From assembly GCF_003255815.1 (NCBI RefSeq), contig NC_037671.1:158076309-158140308 (forward strand): a stretch of DNA of 64,000 nt. Direction: 5' to 3'. The notes under the pieces were generated by a model that saw only the letters and a program-made list of their open reading frames with translations, was not told the origin of the DNA and did not search any database. Positions 1-12,036 of this stretch are shown in pieces. Both the position numbers and the translations under genes were made by a program. The first letter of the stretch is position 1; each line of letters begins with the position of its first letter. Source of the DNA: Theropithecus gelada. Lineage: Eukaryota; Chordata; Mammalia; Primates; Cercopithecidae.

Positions 1-787
1 GGGTAATAACAATGCCTGCTTTCTACAATTGTTATAAGGATTAAATTAACTCTAACTAGAACACTTTGAGCAGCATCAAGTGCTATTTTTATTATTTCCA
101 TTACTAATTTTGTGTTTATGCATTTTGTGGAAAGAAAACATGAACATTGTGTGGTCCAAATAGCTAAAAAAAATTAAAATGTGATTACACTAAATTAATT
201 TATGTGATTTTATTGCATCTGAAGGTTAATATGATTCTGGGATTGTAATAACAAAAAAGCTTTAAAACCATCTTGATTTGTTTATACAGAAAAACAGGAA
301 TTGGCCTGATAGAGAATGAAAGCTATGAAATAGCTGACTGTGTTGCTTTATCGATATTTTTCACATTGTTTATTTAAGTCCCGAAGACCTCACCTAAACA
401 ATAGTATTTTTAGAGGACATAGTCACATATATAATCTTTCTCATTTTCCTATAAATGCCTGCTTTAACCACAAAGGGAAAAAATACAACTTTGTTCTGGT
501 ATGTTTAAGTCAAGAATAGTGCACATAGTATATAATGCTAATTCCATATTAAAATGACAATTTGAAGAAAGTGTTTATTAAGAAATATTACATTTACTTC
601 AGGGAATTTCCTTGATATCAAGCAATATTTATTTTTCGTAATTGAGCTTATCTCCTTAAAATAATCCACTCAAATCTGAATAAATCATAGTCTTCTATTT
701 GCACATTCATCAACTAAACTCTCTTACATAAAGGAGGAAGTCACTCCACAAGTCGTATTTCTGAACTGGGAATTAGCTTTTCCTGTA

Positions 788-1081
788 ATTTTTTTTTTTT
801 TTTTAAATGGAGTTTTGCTCTTGTTGCCCAGGCTGGATTTCAATGGCGTGATTTCGGCTCACCACAACCTCTGCCCCCGGGGTTCAACAATTCTGCCTCA
901 GCCTCCCGAGTAACTGGGATTACAGGTGTGCACCACCACGCCCAACTAATTTTGTATTTTTAGTAGAGATGGGATTTCTCCATGTTGGTCAGGCTGGTCT
1001 CAAACTCCCGACCTCAGGTGATCCACCCGCCTCAGCCTCCCAAAGTGCTGGGATTACAAGCGTGAGCCGCTGCACCCGGCC
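788..1081 (-). mobile_element. Alu SINE, antisense to EYA4
   Basis: Poly-T head, then the Alu reverse complement running to GCACCCGGCC at 1081. Diverged, so likely AluS or older. Confidence 0.95.
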
Positions 1082-1468
1082 TTCTGTCATGTATTTTTAA
1101 CAGGAGTGTCTCGGGAATTTAAGTTCTTTATTTGGACTGACTCCCCTGTTCACTTATTTTTCTCAGTTCAGTGAGTGTTGCCAATAAGAGAGAGATTAGG
1201 CAAAAAAGACAAAGCACATCATCTCTTTTCTAATGTGGATGTTACTCAGTGATGAGGGGAGAGCAGATAAGAGATAAGATCCCCAGTTACCAAAGCGATT
1301 AATAACGTCATTCTGTCAGTTCATTCACACCCATTCAGTCAGTGTTTATTGAAGAGCTTTGTTTGTCTCTGTCACTGTGATCCTACAGGAAAGATAATAC
1401 CTCCTCTTAACCGAGTTTGACAAGTAGCTACTCCTAGTTTAATAATCTTTGTAAAACTTTCAGAGCTG

Positions 1469-1493
1469 TGTTTTGTTTTGTTTTGTTTTGTTT
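1469..1493. repeat. (TTTTG)n simple repeat
   Basis: Five near-perfect pentamer units. Confidence 0.9.
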
Positions 1494-1820
1494 CATATTA
1501 CAAATTTACCACATTGGATCTACTACACCGTAGATTCCTCAGACAGAAAATACTTATGGTCATGCTAAATAAAATAAAAATCATCTCTAGTTTCAGCACC
1601 CACAGTCTTCTAGTCATAGAGAGCAATTCCAATTGTTGACTTGAATAGTAAAGCTTTTTTCTAACACAAAACCTTTGAGACTAGTAACTTCCTGTGCATT
1701 TAGTTATCCGTTAATGTAAGGTTGTGTGTAATAGAAATCACTTTCATTGAGTTTCGGTGTGTCCTTCGTGTTCACGTGTAGCCCTACCTCATCACCCACC
1801 TTAAAATGGATTGCTTATAT

Positions 1821-2039
1821 CCAGTTTCTAGTCTCCTTGGCTCTTCGTGTGAGGAGAGAGAAATGGGAAACCCTAATTCTGTGTTCACTTGATTCAACAG
1901 CTATGATTTCATTCTATTAAAACTCTACCCTGGCAGTACCCTGCTTACTCATTCGTAGCCGCCTTCAGACATGCTATTCTCTCTGCTTGGAACGTACTCG
2001 CTTTCAGTTCCTCAACTTTTATTTTCTCACTTAGGAGCC
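1821..2039. repeat. Left arm of ~218-bp inverted duplication
   Basis: Its reverse complement recurs at 2786-3003. Over the inner 168 bp (1821-1988 against 2836-3003) I count three mismatches. The outer ~50 bp also matches, with a few substitutions and a 1-bp deletion in the right arm. Confidence 0.95.
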
Positions 2040-2300
2040 TGCTTCACTGAGAATCATTTCCTAGTGTCATAATTCTGAGGTGCCTTTTCCATCCACTCCC
2101 TCAGGCCGCTGTGCTCACCACTGCCATGGCCTCAACACACTGTGCTCTAGAATATTGTTTCACCCCCTGACTCCCTAACTGGACTTTGAGTTGGTAGGGA
2201 CAGTAGCATTTTATCTGTGTTCCAAGGATCTTAACCATCTCCTGGCACATGGAAGTGGTCGTAAAATATCTATTGGATATATGAATGAATAAATGGACCG
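1930..2300 (+). mobile_element. L2 LINE 3' fragment
   Basis: Contains the L2-typical run from the CTCTGCTTGGAACG region through CTGGCACATGGAAGT and ends in ATGAATGAATAAATG. Borders are approximate. Confidence 0.7.
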
Positions 2301-2785
2301 ACATCTTGTGGTAACATCCTTTCCCCCAATAAAAACCAGAGAGGAATGTACTTCTTACAGTCCAGTGGTTCTGACCGGATAACATATTTATTTTGGTGGC
2401 AGAAAATGCCATTGTTGGGAAAAACTCAAGGCCATCTACTAACTTCTTTATTCTTGCATTGTCATGGTGATGTGATTGATTTCCACAGATCTCATAAAAA
2501 TAATTCTCAGTATTTTATATTATATTTCCTATGTATCAAGGGTGAATACTCTTGAGTCATTAATTCAACAAATTAATTCAACAGTTATTTATTAAATGTC
2601 AGTTGTGTTCCAGGCACAGTTTTAGGTGGGGCACAGCAAAGTATAAAACAGACAAAAATTTCCCCTTTGGGGTTTACGTTCTAGTGAAGAGAGGCAAGCA
2701 ATAATAAATATTAATATACAAAACAGTATATTAGAAGTGGTAAGTGCAGTGGAGCAAAGAAAGCAGGAAAAGAAGAGAGAATGAA

Positions 2786-3003
2786 GGCTCCTACGTGAGA
2801 AAATAAAAGTTGAGGAACTGAAAGCGAGAACATTCAAGCAGAGAGAATAGCATGTCTGAAGGCAGCTACGAATGAGTAAGCAGGGTACTGCCAGGGTAGA
2901 GTTTTAATAGAATGAAATCGTAGCTGTTGAATCAAGTGAACACAGAATTAGGGTTTCCCATTTCTCTCTCCACACACGAAGAGCCAAGGAGACTAGAAAC
3001 TGG
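2786..3003. repeat. Right arm of ~218-bp inverted duplication
   Basis: See 1821-2039. The spacer between the arms is about 746 bp. Confidence 0.95.
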
Positions 3004-3032
3004 ACAATTTTGCATGGCCTGGCCAGGAAAGG

Positions 3033-3060
3033 CCTTAGTGAGAGCTGGGTCTCACTAAGG
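3033..3060. repeat. Perfect 11-bp hairpin with 6-nt loop
   Basis: CCTTAGTGAGA at 3033-3043 and TCTCACTAAGG at 3050-3060 are exact reverse complements. It lies 30 bp from the inverted-duplication arm. Confidence 0.95.
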
Positions 3061-3210
3061 AGGGAAATGAAGGCTGGGTCATGCAACTCTTTGAGAGAAG
3101 AGTCCCAGGAAGCGAGAACAGCATGTGCAAAGGTCCTGAGGTGAGAGCATGTCTGTTGTTCTTTAGGAACTGTGTAGTCAGCTGGAGAGCAGTGAGAATG
3201 CTGCTAAATT

Positions 3211-3256
3211 CTCTCTCTCTCTCTCTCTCTCTACCTATCTACCATCTATCTATTTA
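3211..3256. repeat. (CT)n then (CTAT)-like simple repeat
   Basis: Eleven CT units followed by degenerate CTAT units. Confidence 0.9.
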
Positions 3257-3319
3257 GTAACATTGTATCAGATTATTTTGTATATATATTGTATAGACTG
3301 TCAAACTTCATTCATATTT

Positions 3320-3700
3320 TTATTTACTAATTGACCAGGCAATTATTTAGCACCTAGCATGGGCCAGGTTCTATCCTAGGTATTTTAAGGAAATTAAAAT
3401 CTGTTAGATGTAGTTCTTGCCCGAAAGAAGTTTATGAAATAATCAGAGAGATAAGAAACATACAGGACTCACGACACAAGATGAGTTCTCATGAGGAAAT
3501 GACTACTCATTGGCTAAAGAAGCAGTTAGAGAATGACATCCAGGCTTTTTGAAAGAGATGGCATCAAACTGCACCTTGAGAGGCATACAGTGCCAACAGC
3601 ACATCATATGCAGTGGTGTAAACAGGGGCACAGCCACTGAGTCACTGGCAGTGCAAGATCTGTGAAGGCAAGAGTGATAGGTAAGGTCAAAAGGAAATCT
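3320..3700 (-). mobile_element. L2 LINE fragment, antisense
   Basis: Diverged antisense L2 text starting near AATTATTTAGCACCTAGCAT and GGCCAGGTTCTATCCTAGG. Approximate borders. Confidence 0.65.
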
Positions 3701-5714
3701 TTGGTCAGCATTTGAAAGCCTTTAAATGAGTATACATTTTGTGAATTATCTTCATTAAAAATGTTCTAAGATTTGTCATGATGTTCAATGCCTTGGTCTT
3801 CAAAATTCTCTGTTGCCCTCACCTAATTGCCATTATATTTTAGTTAAATTCAGTTAGATATTTTAGTTAGCTATACACATTTTTCAAATTGAAAGCTGTT
3901 AACAGGTTGTATAAAATCTGTTTCTTATACTTTAACAAAATAATTTCCAAGTGTACTATTATGATTTTTAATTCTAGAAGGTTTTCTATTAAAATGAAAA
4001 TGAAATGTGTGAAATCTGTCTCTTACTATTTCAATCCTCTATACTTTTTTGAGTGTAAATTAGGGAGAAATACAGAATAATTTAAAATTAAAGTTACTTA
4101 TAGACAAAGCTGAATAGAAAAAATAATGTGTATATAGCATTTGCTTTTCTAGAATAAAGTAAGCACTTGTTTAGCTTTTAGGTTTCACCTTTATTGTCTG
4201 TGTTTCTCTTGAGCAGATTTTACATACAGCTGGTATGATATATCTCAGTGTAATACATAATATATTACTAATGTCTTTAAATTCAGAAGATAAGAAAAAA
4301 CTTTGAGATCAAGTTTTTAATTCGGGAAAAGTCTCATTAAAGTCCTTACGTTGGGATATTTGAGTTAATTGTTACAGTGCTAATTCAGTTTTATCAACCT
4401 ACACTGTGGAGTAAAGAAGTCTAGGTTGTTGTTGTTTTTTGTTTTTTTTTTTTTTAAATGGAAGGAAACGTATTTATCACAAGAGGTTCATTTAGATTAT
4501 TCTACATAGTCTTTTTGGGAATTTGTCATGTTTCTTAAAGTTGGACTAGATGTTGAATGAGAGGATAGGAGTAGAGGGAGAGGGACCCCACAGGTGCAAA
4601 CTCTTCAAATCGCCAGGGCTTTGGCTCTTACTCACTCATCCCTGCCTTCCTTGCTCTGGGAGCCTTCGGATTTTTCCCCAGTAGCTTCACCTTACAGCAA
4701 GCTTAGCAGAAGCAGTTCCACAGAGTGCCAACCCCCCTCACTTTTGAATAATCCAGAGACTCCCTGTGCCACAGATAACATGCAATCATAAATCTTCTGA
4801 GCTTCAGTAATTTTCGTCTTCTAATTAAGTTGAGCCCAGTAAGAATTTGTCAATCAAACAGTGAACTCTGTATAGATTCAAATTCATCTCAGGGTTCCGA
4901 TATTTGTTACTAATTTTCAGGGGGAAAAAAAAAGAAAAGAAAAGTACTGCTGCTATTTTCTAAAGCTTCCTTATAAAGGTATTTCTTATTGAAACCAACT
5001 CATATTTCTTAAATTCCTAGACCACTATCTGTCATGCAATTTGAGTCTGTTTTCCAAATGGTAGAGTGCCAGAGAATCAAAAGCTGCTTGTTTTGCTTGC
5101 CTGATTTTCTCTAGCATTCTTTGGAGGATTTAAAGTATGGGGGGAAAGAAAGGAAACCTGACTTATATTAAGAGCTGAACATGAAAAAGAGATTAGGCAA
5201 AGCTTTAGCTCTTTCATTATGCAAACTTTCCTGAACTATAATACATATCTTTATAGAGTTTTATTAATTGTTGGGGCTGCAGTTTGGATTTTGCTAAAAA
5301 GTATTTACTACTAAAAACTTCAAGGTTGTTACTAAACACATCATGCATTTTACATTTGGCCCCTTTGCATGGTGAACAGACCGTCCTTCCTCCATCTTTT
5401 GTTGGGGAATACCTGGCTGAAGGTCTCAGTGAAAAGCTAGGAAGATACTCCTCCTCTGAGGGAGACATCTGGCTTCTTGGCTGATTCCACGCACACTTTT
5501 GTTAATGGGCTTGGATTTCCCCAGAATTCTTTTATGTGGTTACATTGTAGATGGACTGTCTGCATAGTCTTGTCCTCTTGAATGATTTGTGTAGAGGTTA
5601 AAAATACACATATATTTGGTCTGGTTCCTAGAATCTACGCATAAGATTGAATGAATCTCAGCAAGTTCAGTTTTGGAAAATAAAATAAAATTTATTATTA
5701 CAAAGGCAATCTAG

Positions 5715-5960
5715 TAGAGGATGTAGATTCTAGAGCCAGAATACTTAATTTGAAACGTGGATTTACCACTTGCTAGCTATACGATGTCAGATAAGTTACT
5801 TAACCTCTTTGTGCCTTCTTGGTTGCCCTAACCAAATGTGGGATGATAATAACAATATCGACCTCATATGTTTCCATGAGGTTTAAATGGTTTACACTGT
5901 CAAAGCTTTTAGGATAGTGTCTGGCGTGTACTGAGCACTCAGTGAGTGTTAGTCATGATG
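5715..5960 (+). mobile_element. MIR SINE
   Basis: Core and tail of MIR are readable: attctagagccagaat, then AGTTACTTAACCTCTTTGTG, then GTGTCTGGCGTGTACTGAGC. Confidence 0.85.
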
Positions 5961-6379
5961 TCATGGTATTCGTGGTATTCACCAGACAAGAATATGTTCT
6001 CATTTGTATATGATTTAGGATTAAATTTGGGATTAATATTGAGTGGTTCACTGCTAATTTTGATAAGGTTCATGGAGCTGTGTGGTCATTTTTAGTGGAG
6101 AGTAACTTTAATTCCTTTCTACATAGTGAAAAAAAGATCTCACCTTCCACTCACTAGACTTTGATTTTGCAAACCCCCTGTTCTGATCTAGATTTTATTA
6201 TAAGTGAAATGAAGTTAGTGACTCACTGGGCCATAGGTCATTAGTCTGTAGCTGCTCTGTTACATGGGAAGGTCCTGAATGACAAAGGCCCACTCAAGGG
6301 TGGGTTGGCAACGTAATTTAGAAACCTGTATTATTCCCAACCAAAATTAGAGCATAAAAACTTCTATTCTCTATCCAAA

Positions 6380-7150
6380 AAGAAAGTGAAATCAGCACCG
6401 CATAGAGATGTGTGCACTCCCGTGTTTATTGCAGCATTATTCACAATAACCAAGATATGGAAAACAGTTGAAGTGTTCATAGATGACTGAATGGATAAAG
6501 AAATTGCAAAATATATACACACACGAGAGGAAGTATTATTCAGCCTTAAAAAGGCAATTATGCCATTTGTGACAACATGGATGAACCTGGAGGACATTAT
6601 GCTAAGCGAAATATGACAGATGCAAAAAGAAAAATACTGCATAATCTCACTTATATGTGGAATATATGTACTTTCTTGGATAGATAGAAGTTATATATCA
6701 TTTCTGTTCCCTTCCTCAGGGTAATTTAAATGGGTATTTAAAAATAGAGGGTTATTAAGCTTTTGAAACATTTCAAGGACAACTATAACCTATGTATATC
6801 TCTATATGTGGAATCTAAAAATAAAAAAGTCAAATATATAGAAAGAGAGGGTAGAATGGTAGTTACCAGAGATGGGAGGAGGGATGAGGAGGTATGGATC
6901 AAAGGTTACAAAGTTACAGTTATGTAGGATGAGTAAGTCTAGAAATCTAAAGCACTGGTGTGAAGATTATAGTCAATGGTACTGCAGTGTATACCAGAAA
7001 TTTATTAAGAGTGTGGGTGTTAGAAAATCTTTCACAAAAAAAGAAAGGTAACTGTGAAAGAAAGGACATGTTAATTGTCTTATCATTTTGCTATTTATAT
7101 GTATATGAAAACATATGTTGTACACCTTAAATATATGCCCTCCCCCATAT
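6380..7150 (+). mobile_element. L1 LINE 3' fragment with a 139-bp internal insertion
   Basis: 6400-6663 matches the end of L1 ORF2 (gtttattgcagcattattcac, ggatgaacctggaggacatt). L1 3' UTR-like text resumes at 6803 (tatatgtggaatctaaaaat). 6664-6802 is foreign and repeats nearby sequence. Confidence 0.8.
6701..6801. repeat. Local repeat copy 1, inside the L1
   Basis: Starts TTTCTGTTCCCTTCCTCAGG and includes GTTATTAAGCTTTTGAAACA. Matches 7155-7250 and 9184-9290. Confidence 0.85.
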
Positions 7151-7154
7151 AAAA

Positions 7155-7349
7155 TTTCTGTTCCCTTCTTCAGAGTCATTTAAGTGGATATTTAAAAAAG
7201 AGTTATTAAGCTTTTGAAACACTTTAAATACAATGTCAACCTATGCCTATTAAAGTTTTAATGCAACTAATTTACTAATATTTGCAAAACCAGTTTAGAC
7301 AAAGATAATATATAGACATATAGTCAGATTCTGACCATGTCCTAAGTGT
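7155..7349. repeat. Local repeat copy 2, at the L1 right flank
   Basis: Aligns with 9184-9390 over about 195 bp with scattered substitutions (for example both carry TTTACTAATATTTGCAAAAC). Confidence 0.88.
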
Positions 7350-7833
7350 TCTTAGAATCTATTGATGAATAGATTTCATTAATTTAATGAGATGATAGTG
7401 TACTAGAACTTGTCTAAGTAAATGGTTGGCATCCTTGAAACTTCCTATTGAATACAACGTTAAGTAAAATGTTGATGTAAAATAAATATTTTTCAAATAG
7501 GGATGTGTTATTGATGTTTCTTAAATGTAAATTACTTGCTGCTGCTTTTCTAAACTGGATATAAACTTTAAAGTGAACAGCATTGTAGGAAGTTAAAGAG
7601 AAAGAAAATATATTATTTCAAGTAGGTATTATTTAAATCTATATAAATCCAACTTAAGGACATTGGATAATTACTATTAAGGTCACAGATTTATAAAAAT
7701 TTACGAACTAACATGAAGTTTAACCGCTTTTTTCAAGAGTGAAGGTCATGAATTGACTAAAAGAGCTCCTCCTAACAAAAAACAACTTCTGTATTTTTCC
7801 ATAGAACTAAGGTCTTAATTCCTTCTATCAATC

Positions 7834-8230
7834 ATGTGTTTTCCCGTTTGCATTGAAGGCTCCCTGCTCTGTCCTGCAGCAGCAGTCTTTCCTGTTGGCA
7901 GGGCTTTTCTCTCCTCCTGGGGGCTCCCTGCAGTCCAGCTCAAACAGGGCTCTGGTTCCCCAGTGGGCCCGTTAAATTATTACCGTCAGGTGTTGATTCA
8001 CCATTGGCATTGTTGAATTTTACTGTTTTGTAGTCTTCAGGCATGGGGGAAGGGGAAGAGAGTTGAAGAAGATCAAAGTAGCAGTACTGTAGTTGGAGCT
8101 TTAGAGGTGGGGATGAGCCCTCAGCCCCTCTGCTGTTCCTCCCTGCCCTTCCTCCACCTGATCCCCAGCCTACCCCTGCCACCCCCGACCTTCTGCCCTC
8201 TCAAGCCTAATCAGAAGACAGAGGGGGCTA
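7834..8230. other. Unique, relatively GC-rich intronic segment
   Basis: More GC-rich than its surroundings and free of repeats I can name. A minus-strand open frame at 7940-8182 has unremarkable, repeat-free composition, but there is no splice or start evidence for it. Confidence 0.4.
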
Positions 8231-8639
8231 TGTGATTAAACCATGAACTGTTCACTTACAAGCACTTTATTTTTACTTTTTCATACAAGCAACAAAGTGT
8301 TTAACACTGTATGATGTTTAATTGTATAGCACAATTGTATAAGCAGAAGATAATACATGAGGACTTACTATGTTTTTGATTCAGTGGTTTTTGAACATAT
8401 ACTCTGTTCTCTGTAAGGCACTATGGGGGAAGGTTATGTTCCCAGGCAGTGCTGAGTTAAAATAGTTAATAAATTTTTGTGGAGCGAGACCCAATTATTA
8501 CTTGTGTTATAGAGCACAAATAAAAAACTCCATAAGAAAAGCACATCAAAGGGCAACTCCAGGATGGTTTTTAAAAATCTGTGATCAGTAAAGTATTGCA
8601 TGCTTTTTTTAGAAAATCTAGAAAATACTCAATTTATTA

Positions 8640-9130
8640 AACTAAAACAACAGTTACTCTACCCAGAGTTAACCACACTTTGGCACATTTTATTTTCCAT
8701 ATATATATATTTGGAATAATACTGTATATTTACTTTTCTTTTTATTTTTTTATTTTAGTTTCATAAAATGTATGACTCAGTCTATCTTGCTTTTTAAAAA
8801 CTCTACATTATATCATGAACATTTCACCATAGAATTGAAAGTTATTTGCATAACATATCACAGAGCACATAATAATTTATGTATGTAATCATTTTCTTAT
8901 TTGGGGATATTTCTGTTCGTTTCAGAATTTATCCTCTTATAAATAATTCATTGAATATATTTGTGCATAAATCTTTTCATATTCCTGATTTTCTTAGAGT
9001 GAACTTCTAGAAATGCAATTTCAGGTGAAAGGCCATGCATATTTTAAAGCTCTTGAACATTTTGCCAGATAGCATTCCACCAAGCTTATACCTTTGAAAA
9101 GTCAAAGCCAGCATGGCAGAGGAGTTCTTG
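8640..9130. mobile_element. Ancient L1/HAL1-like remnant
   Basis: Text of the type 'aacatttcaccatagaattg' and 'gaacttctagaaatgcaatt' is typical of very old LINE 3' regions. Family and strand not assigned. Confidence 0.4.
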
Positions 9131-9183
9131 TCTCATGCCTGTCAGCACCTTGTTTTGTCTTTTTAAACTATAATTGTTGCTGG

Positions 9184-9390
9184 TCTGTTCCCTTCTTCAA
9201 AGTCATTTAAGTGGATATTTTAAAAAGTAGAGGATTATCAAGCTTCTGAAACACTTCAAATACAACTTCGACCTATGCATATCTATTAAAAATTTAATGC
9301 AGTGAATTTACTAATATTTGCAAAACCAGCTTAGACAAAGATAATATATAGATATATAGCCAGATCATGACTTTCGTGATGTTAAGTGTT
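9184..9390. repeat. Local repeat copy 3
   Basis: Same element as 7155-7349, about 1.8 kb downstream in the same orientation. No family name recognised. Confidence 0.88.
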
Positions 9391-9419
9391 GGTTATGTAA
9401 AAATTGTGAGTTTTTTAGT

Positions 9420-9790
9420 TTGGCAAATTTTTAATTTATTTTTTTAAAGTATAATATGCAAACAGAAAATTATACATATCATAAATATGCAGTTTTGTGA
9501 ATTTTCATAAAACTGGATACACACCATGTAGTCCATACCCAGAGAAGACATCGAATGTGATCAATTCCCAGAATCCTCCCTCATGCCCCTTTCACAATCA
9601 TACTCCTTCTTCCTGACTTTCAACATTGTAGGTTAATATTGCCTGTGTTCTACTTTATATAAATGGAATTTCGTGTAACGTATGTATTTTTTGTGTCTGG
9701 CTTCTTTTGCTTAACTTTGTGTTTGTAAAATTTATGCATTTTGCTGTGAGAGCATGTGTTTATTATAGTCTCCATTCATTTTTGTTTTGT
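9420..9790. mobile_element. Ancient L1/HAL1-like remnant
   Basis: Includes 'ggatacacaccatgtagtcc' and 'tatataaatggaatttcgtg', a recurrent old-LINE pattern also seen near 18900 and 20300. Confidence 0.5.
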
Positions 9791-9865
9791 GGCCCTAATA
9801 TTGAGTGAGACCTCATTAAGATGTCATGTCTTGATACACCTTACATGGTCTCCGAATGATCTTTT

Positions 9866-9897
9866 GCTTGTTTGCTTGTTTGCTTGTTTGCTTGTTT
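9866..9897. repeat. (GCTTGTTT)4 tandem repeat
   Basis: Four exact octamer units. Confidence 0.95.
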
Positions 9898-10329
9898 CCT
9901 ATTCAGCGTAGATCTCATGGCTCACCTTTTCAACCACTAATCTTCCAACAGTCTTAAGTTCCTGTCCCTTTTTCTGTTCATCTTCTTTACCTTGTGCCCC
10001 TTGGCTGCTGGTTGTTTTTGCTGTCCTTTTCATTGGACTTCCCTTGGTGGATTTGAAGTGGCTGCTTCCATACTCATCACAGCCCAGCAGCTGAATGTGG
10101 TAAGGACAAAGAGAACAGGACTGCACACCTCTCTTACACTCTCTCCCGTTAGATAGGATGCAGGCATGTGTACAAACCTACATGTAAGAGATATTCTAAA
10201 GTGCAGAATTATGGTTGGGTGCCCAGGAGCACAACTTAAATCCTATTTATTACAAAGGAAGAGGGAAATCATAAAATACTGGGGATAACTATGAAATGTG
10301 CCAGAAAACTCTACCAATTTGTTCTTTAT

Positions 10330-11680
10330 TCTCAGCTAGGCCATTAATCCTGCCTGGCGATTATTCTGTTTCACAAACAACTCTCTTTCATTTCTAATAG
10401 TATTTATTTAAAACCTTCTCCACTCTCCTTAAACTTACTATGTTTCATCTTGCCTTCATAGTTTCACATTTGAAGGTCCTGACTCTCACTTCACAGATAA
10501 ACTAAAAACCTATTCTGACACAATGTGCCTCATTCTGTCAATGGCCAATTCTCTCCATATATATTATGGGTCTCCTACCGTTTCAGAGGTTACCAATAAC
10601 TTTTGTGTTAATCTGATGATTTTTTTTTTTTGTAGTCCTTTCTTCACCTCTGCTAAATTTATCACTGTTGATGTGTTCACTACTTCTTAAATTATTCTTT
10701 TTTTAGCTATTCTGAGACAATACCCTTCTGACTTCCCTGCCATCTTTTGATTCTCTCTTTTCTGATATCGTGTATATGTTCCTCTTTTATGCTCATCCTT
10801 TAAGCGCTGTTGCTTCCCAGGGTTTTATCACTTGTATCTTTTTACCTACCACACTTTTCTGGGGTGACCTCTTCCATACCCATAGCTTGAATACCCAGTA
10901 TATGCTGGTGAATCTCAAATCTCTGTTTCCAGCATAGATCTCTTCCATGAAGCATCCTTCTGACTGCTGGATATCTCTACTTGCATATCCCTTGCACACC
11001 TTAAACTCAGAATGTCCAGAATTGAACTCATATGCATCTGCAAAGGTTCTCCTTTTTCTTTTCTGCCTATCTTGGTGCATCGTGCCTTCTTCATCATCAC
11101 AGAAATCTGGATGTCCATCCTGATTCTTTTTTCATGCTCTCTCCTCATATTTAATCAATCATAATTCCCTAGAAAAATGTGTCTTCTTAAAATTGCTAGA
11201 ATGTATTGACTTTCATTGATCTCTATTTTTACTACTCCAGTTCACACCCATAATCTGTCACCTGGGTAGTGGAGTCTCTCGATCATTTCCCTGCATCTGG
11301 TTTTTCTCTTCTAATCTATGCATCCAGACATATAAGACCCCCGTGGTGTGGTGCCTACTGACATCTCCACCTTCTCCTATTCTCCATGTTCTCTATGCTC
11401 ATCTCCATGTCTTGGTTTTTACATGTGTTGCCAACTCTGCCTGGAATGTCCTATGTTTCTTTGTCTAGCTTCTGTTCAGATTTCAAAAAAAGGTAACAGT
11501 TTTCTCTGCCAACAGCCTTTGTCTGACTCACACACTCCCAACATTTCATGAAGAATCCCTCATGTATATTCCCCAAAGCTTGTAGTAACTTCCCCTAAGT
11601 TACTACAGATAACTTAGAAAAATGTATTGTAATGTTCTACTGATTTGGTGTTACCTTTACTAGACTTTGAGCTTCTTATT
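10330..11680 (+). mobile_element. Long L2 LINE remnant
   Basis: A series of L2 coding-region-like pieces, such as 'tggatatctctacttgcata' and 'aactcagaatgtccagaatt', then 'ccaactctgcctggaatgtc' and an L2 tail-like end. Heavily decayed, so the open frames here are not genes. Confidence 0.65.
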
Positions 11681-12036
11681 CCTCACTGTATCTATAGATG
11701 TTATTTAAATTATTTAACATAAGATACAGCATTGGCATGGATCCAATAGAAAGAAGGGCGGGGCCCTTTGCTATGCCAGGCTCTATCTCTTCAATTCACT
11801 GGACTTCACCTGGATTCCTCCTTTCTGCACCATGGCCTGAAAATTTTCTCCTGGGGGTAAGCTGGAGTAATCACAGGGCTCACCAGATTTGTTTTCCATT
11901 TCCCAGGGAGCACTGTCTCATGCTGCCTGATGTTCAGTGTCTTGAGAAACAGTATTTTCTATATTTTATTTAGCTCTTTTTAGTTTTTTTTTTCAGGTGG
12001 GAAGATAAATTAGTTCCCTGTTACTTCATCTTAGGT

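Larger units (their letters stand above)
2560..3160 (-). mobile_element. L2 LINE fragment, antisense, interrupted by the right inverted arm
   Basis: 2580-2785 reads as antisense L2 (tattaaatgtc..ccaggcac, then ttctagtgaagag). 3004-3160 continues antisense L2, including GTGCAAAGGTCCTGAGGTGAG. The 2786-3003 segment is the inverted duplicate of 1821-2039. Confidence 0.65.

Noticed and set aside
9899..10126. Minus-strand 75-aa frame, Lys/Glu/Gln-rich
   Set aside because: No recognisable family, splice signals or poly-A for a retrocopy.
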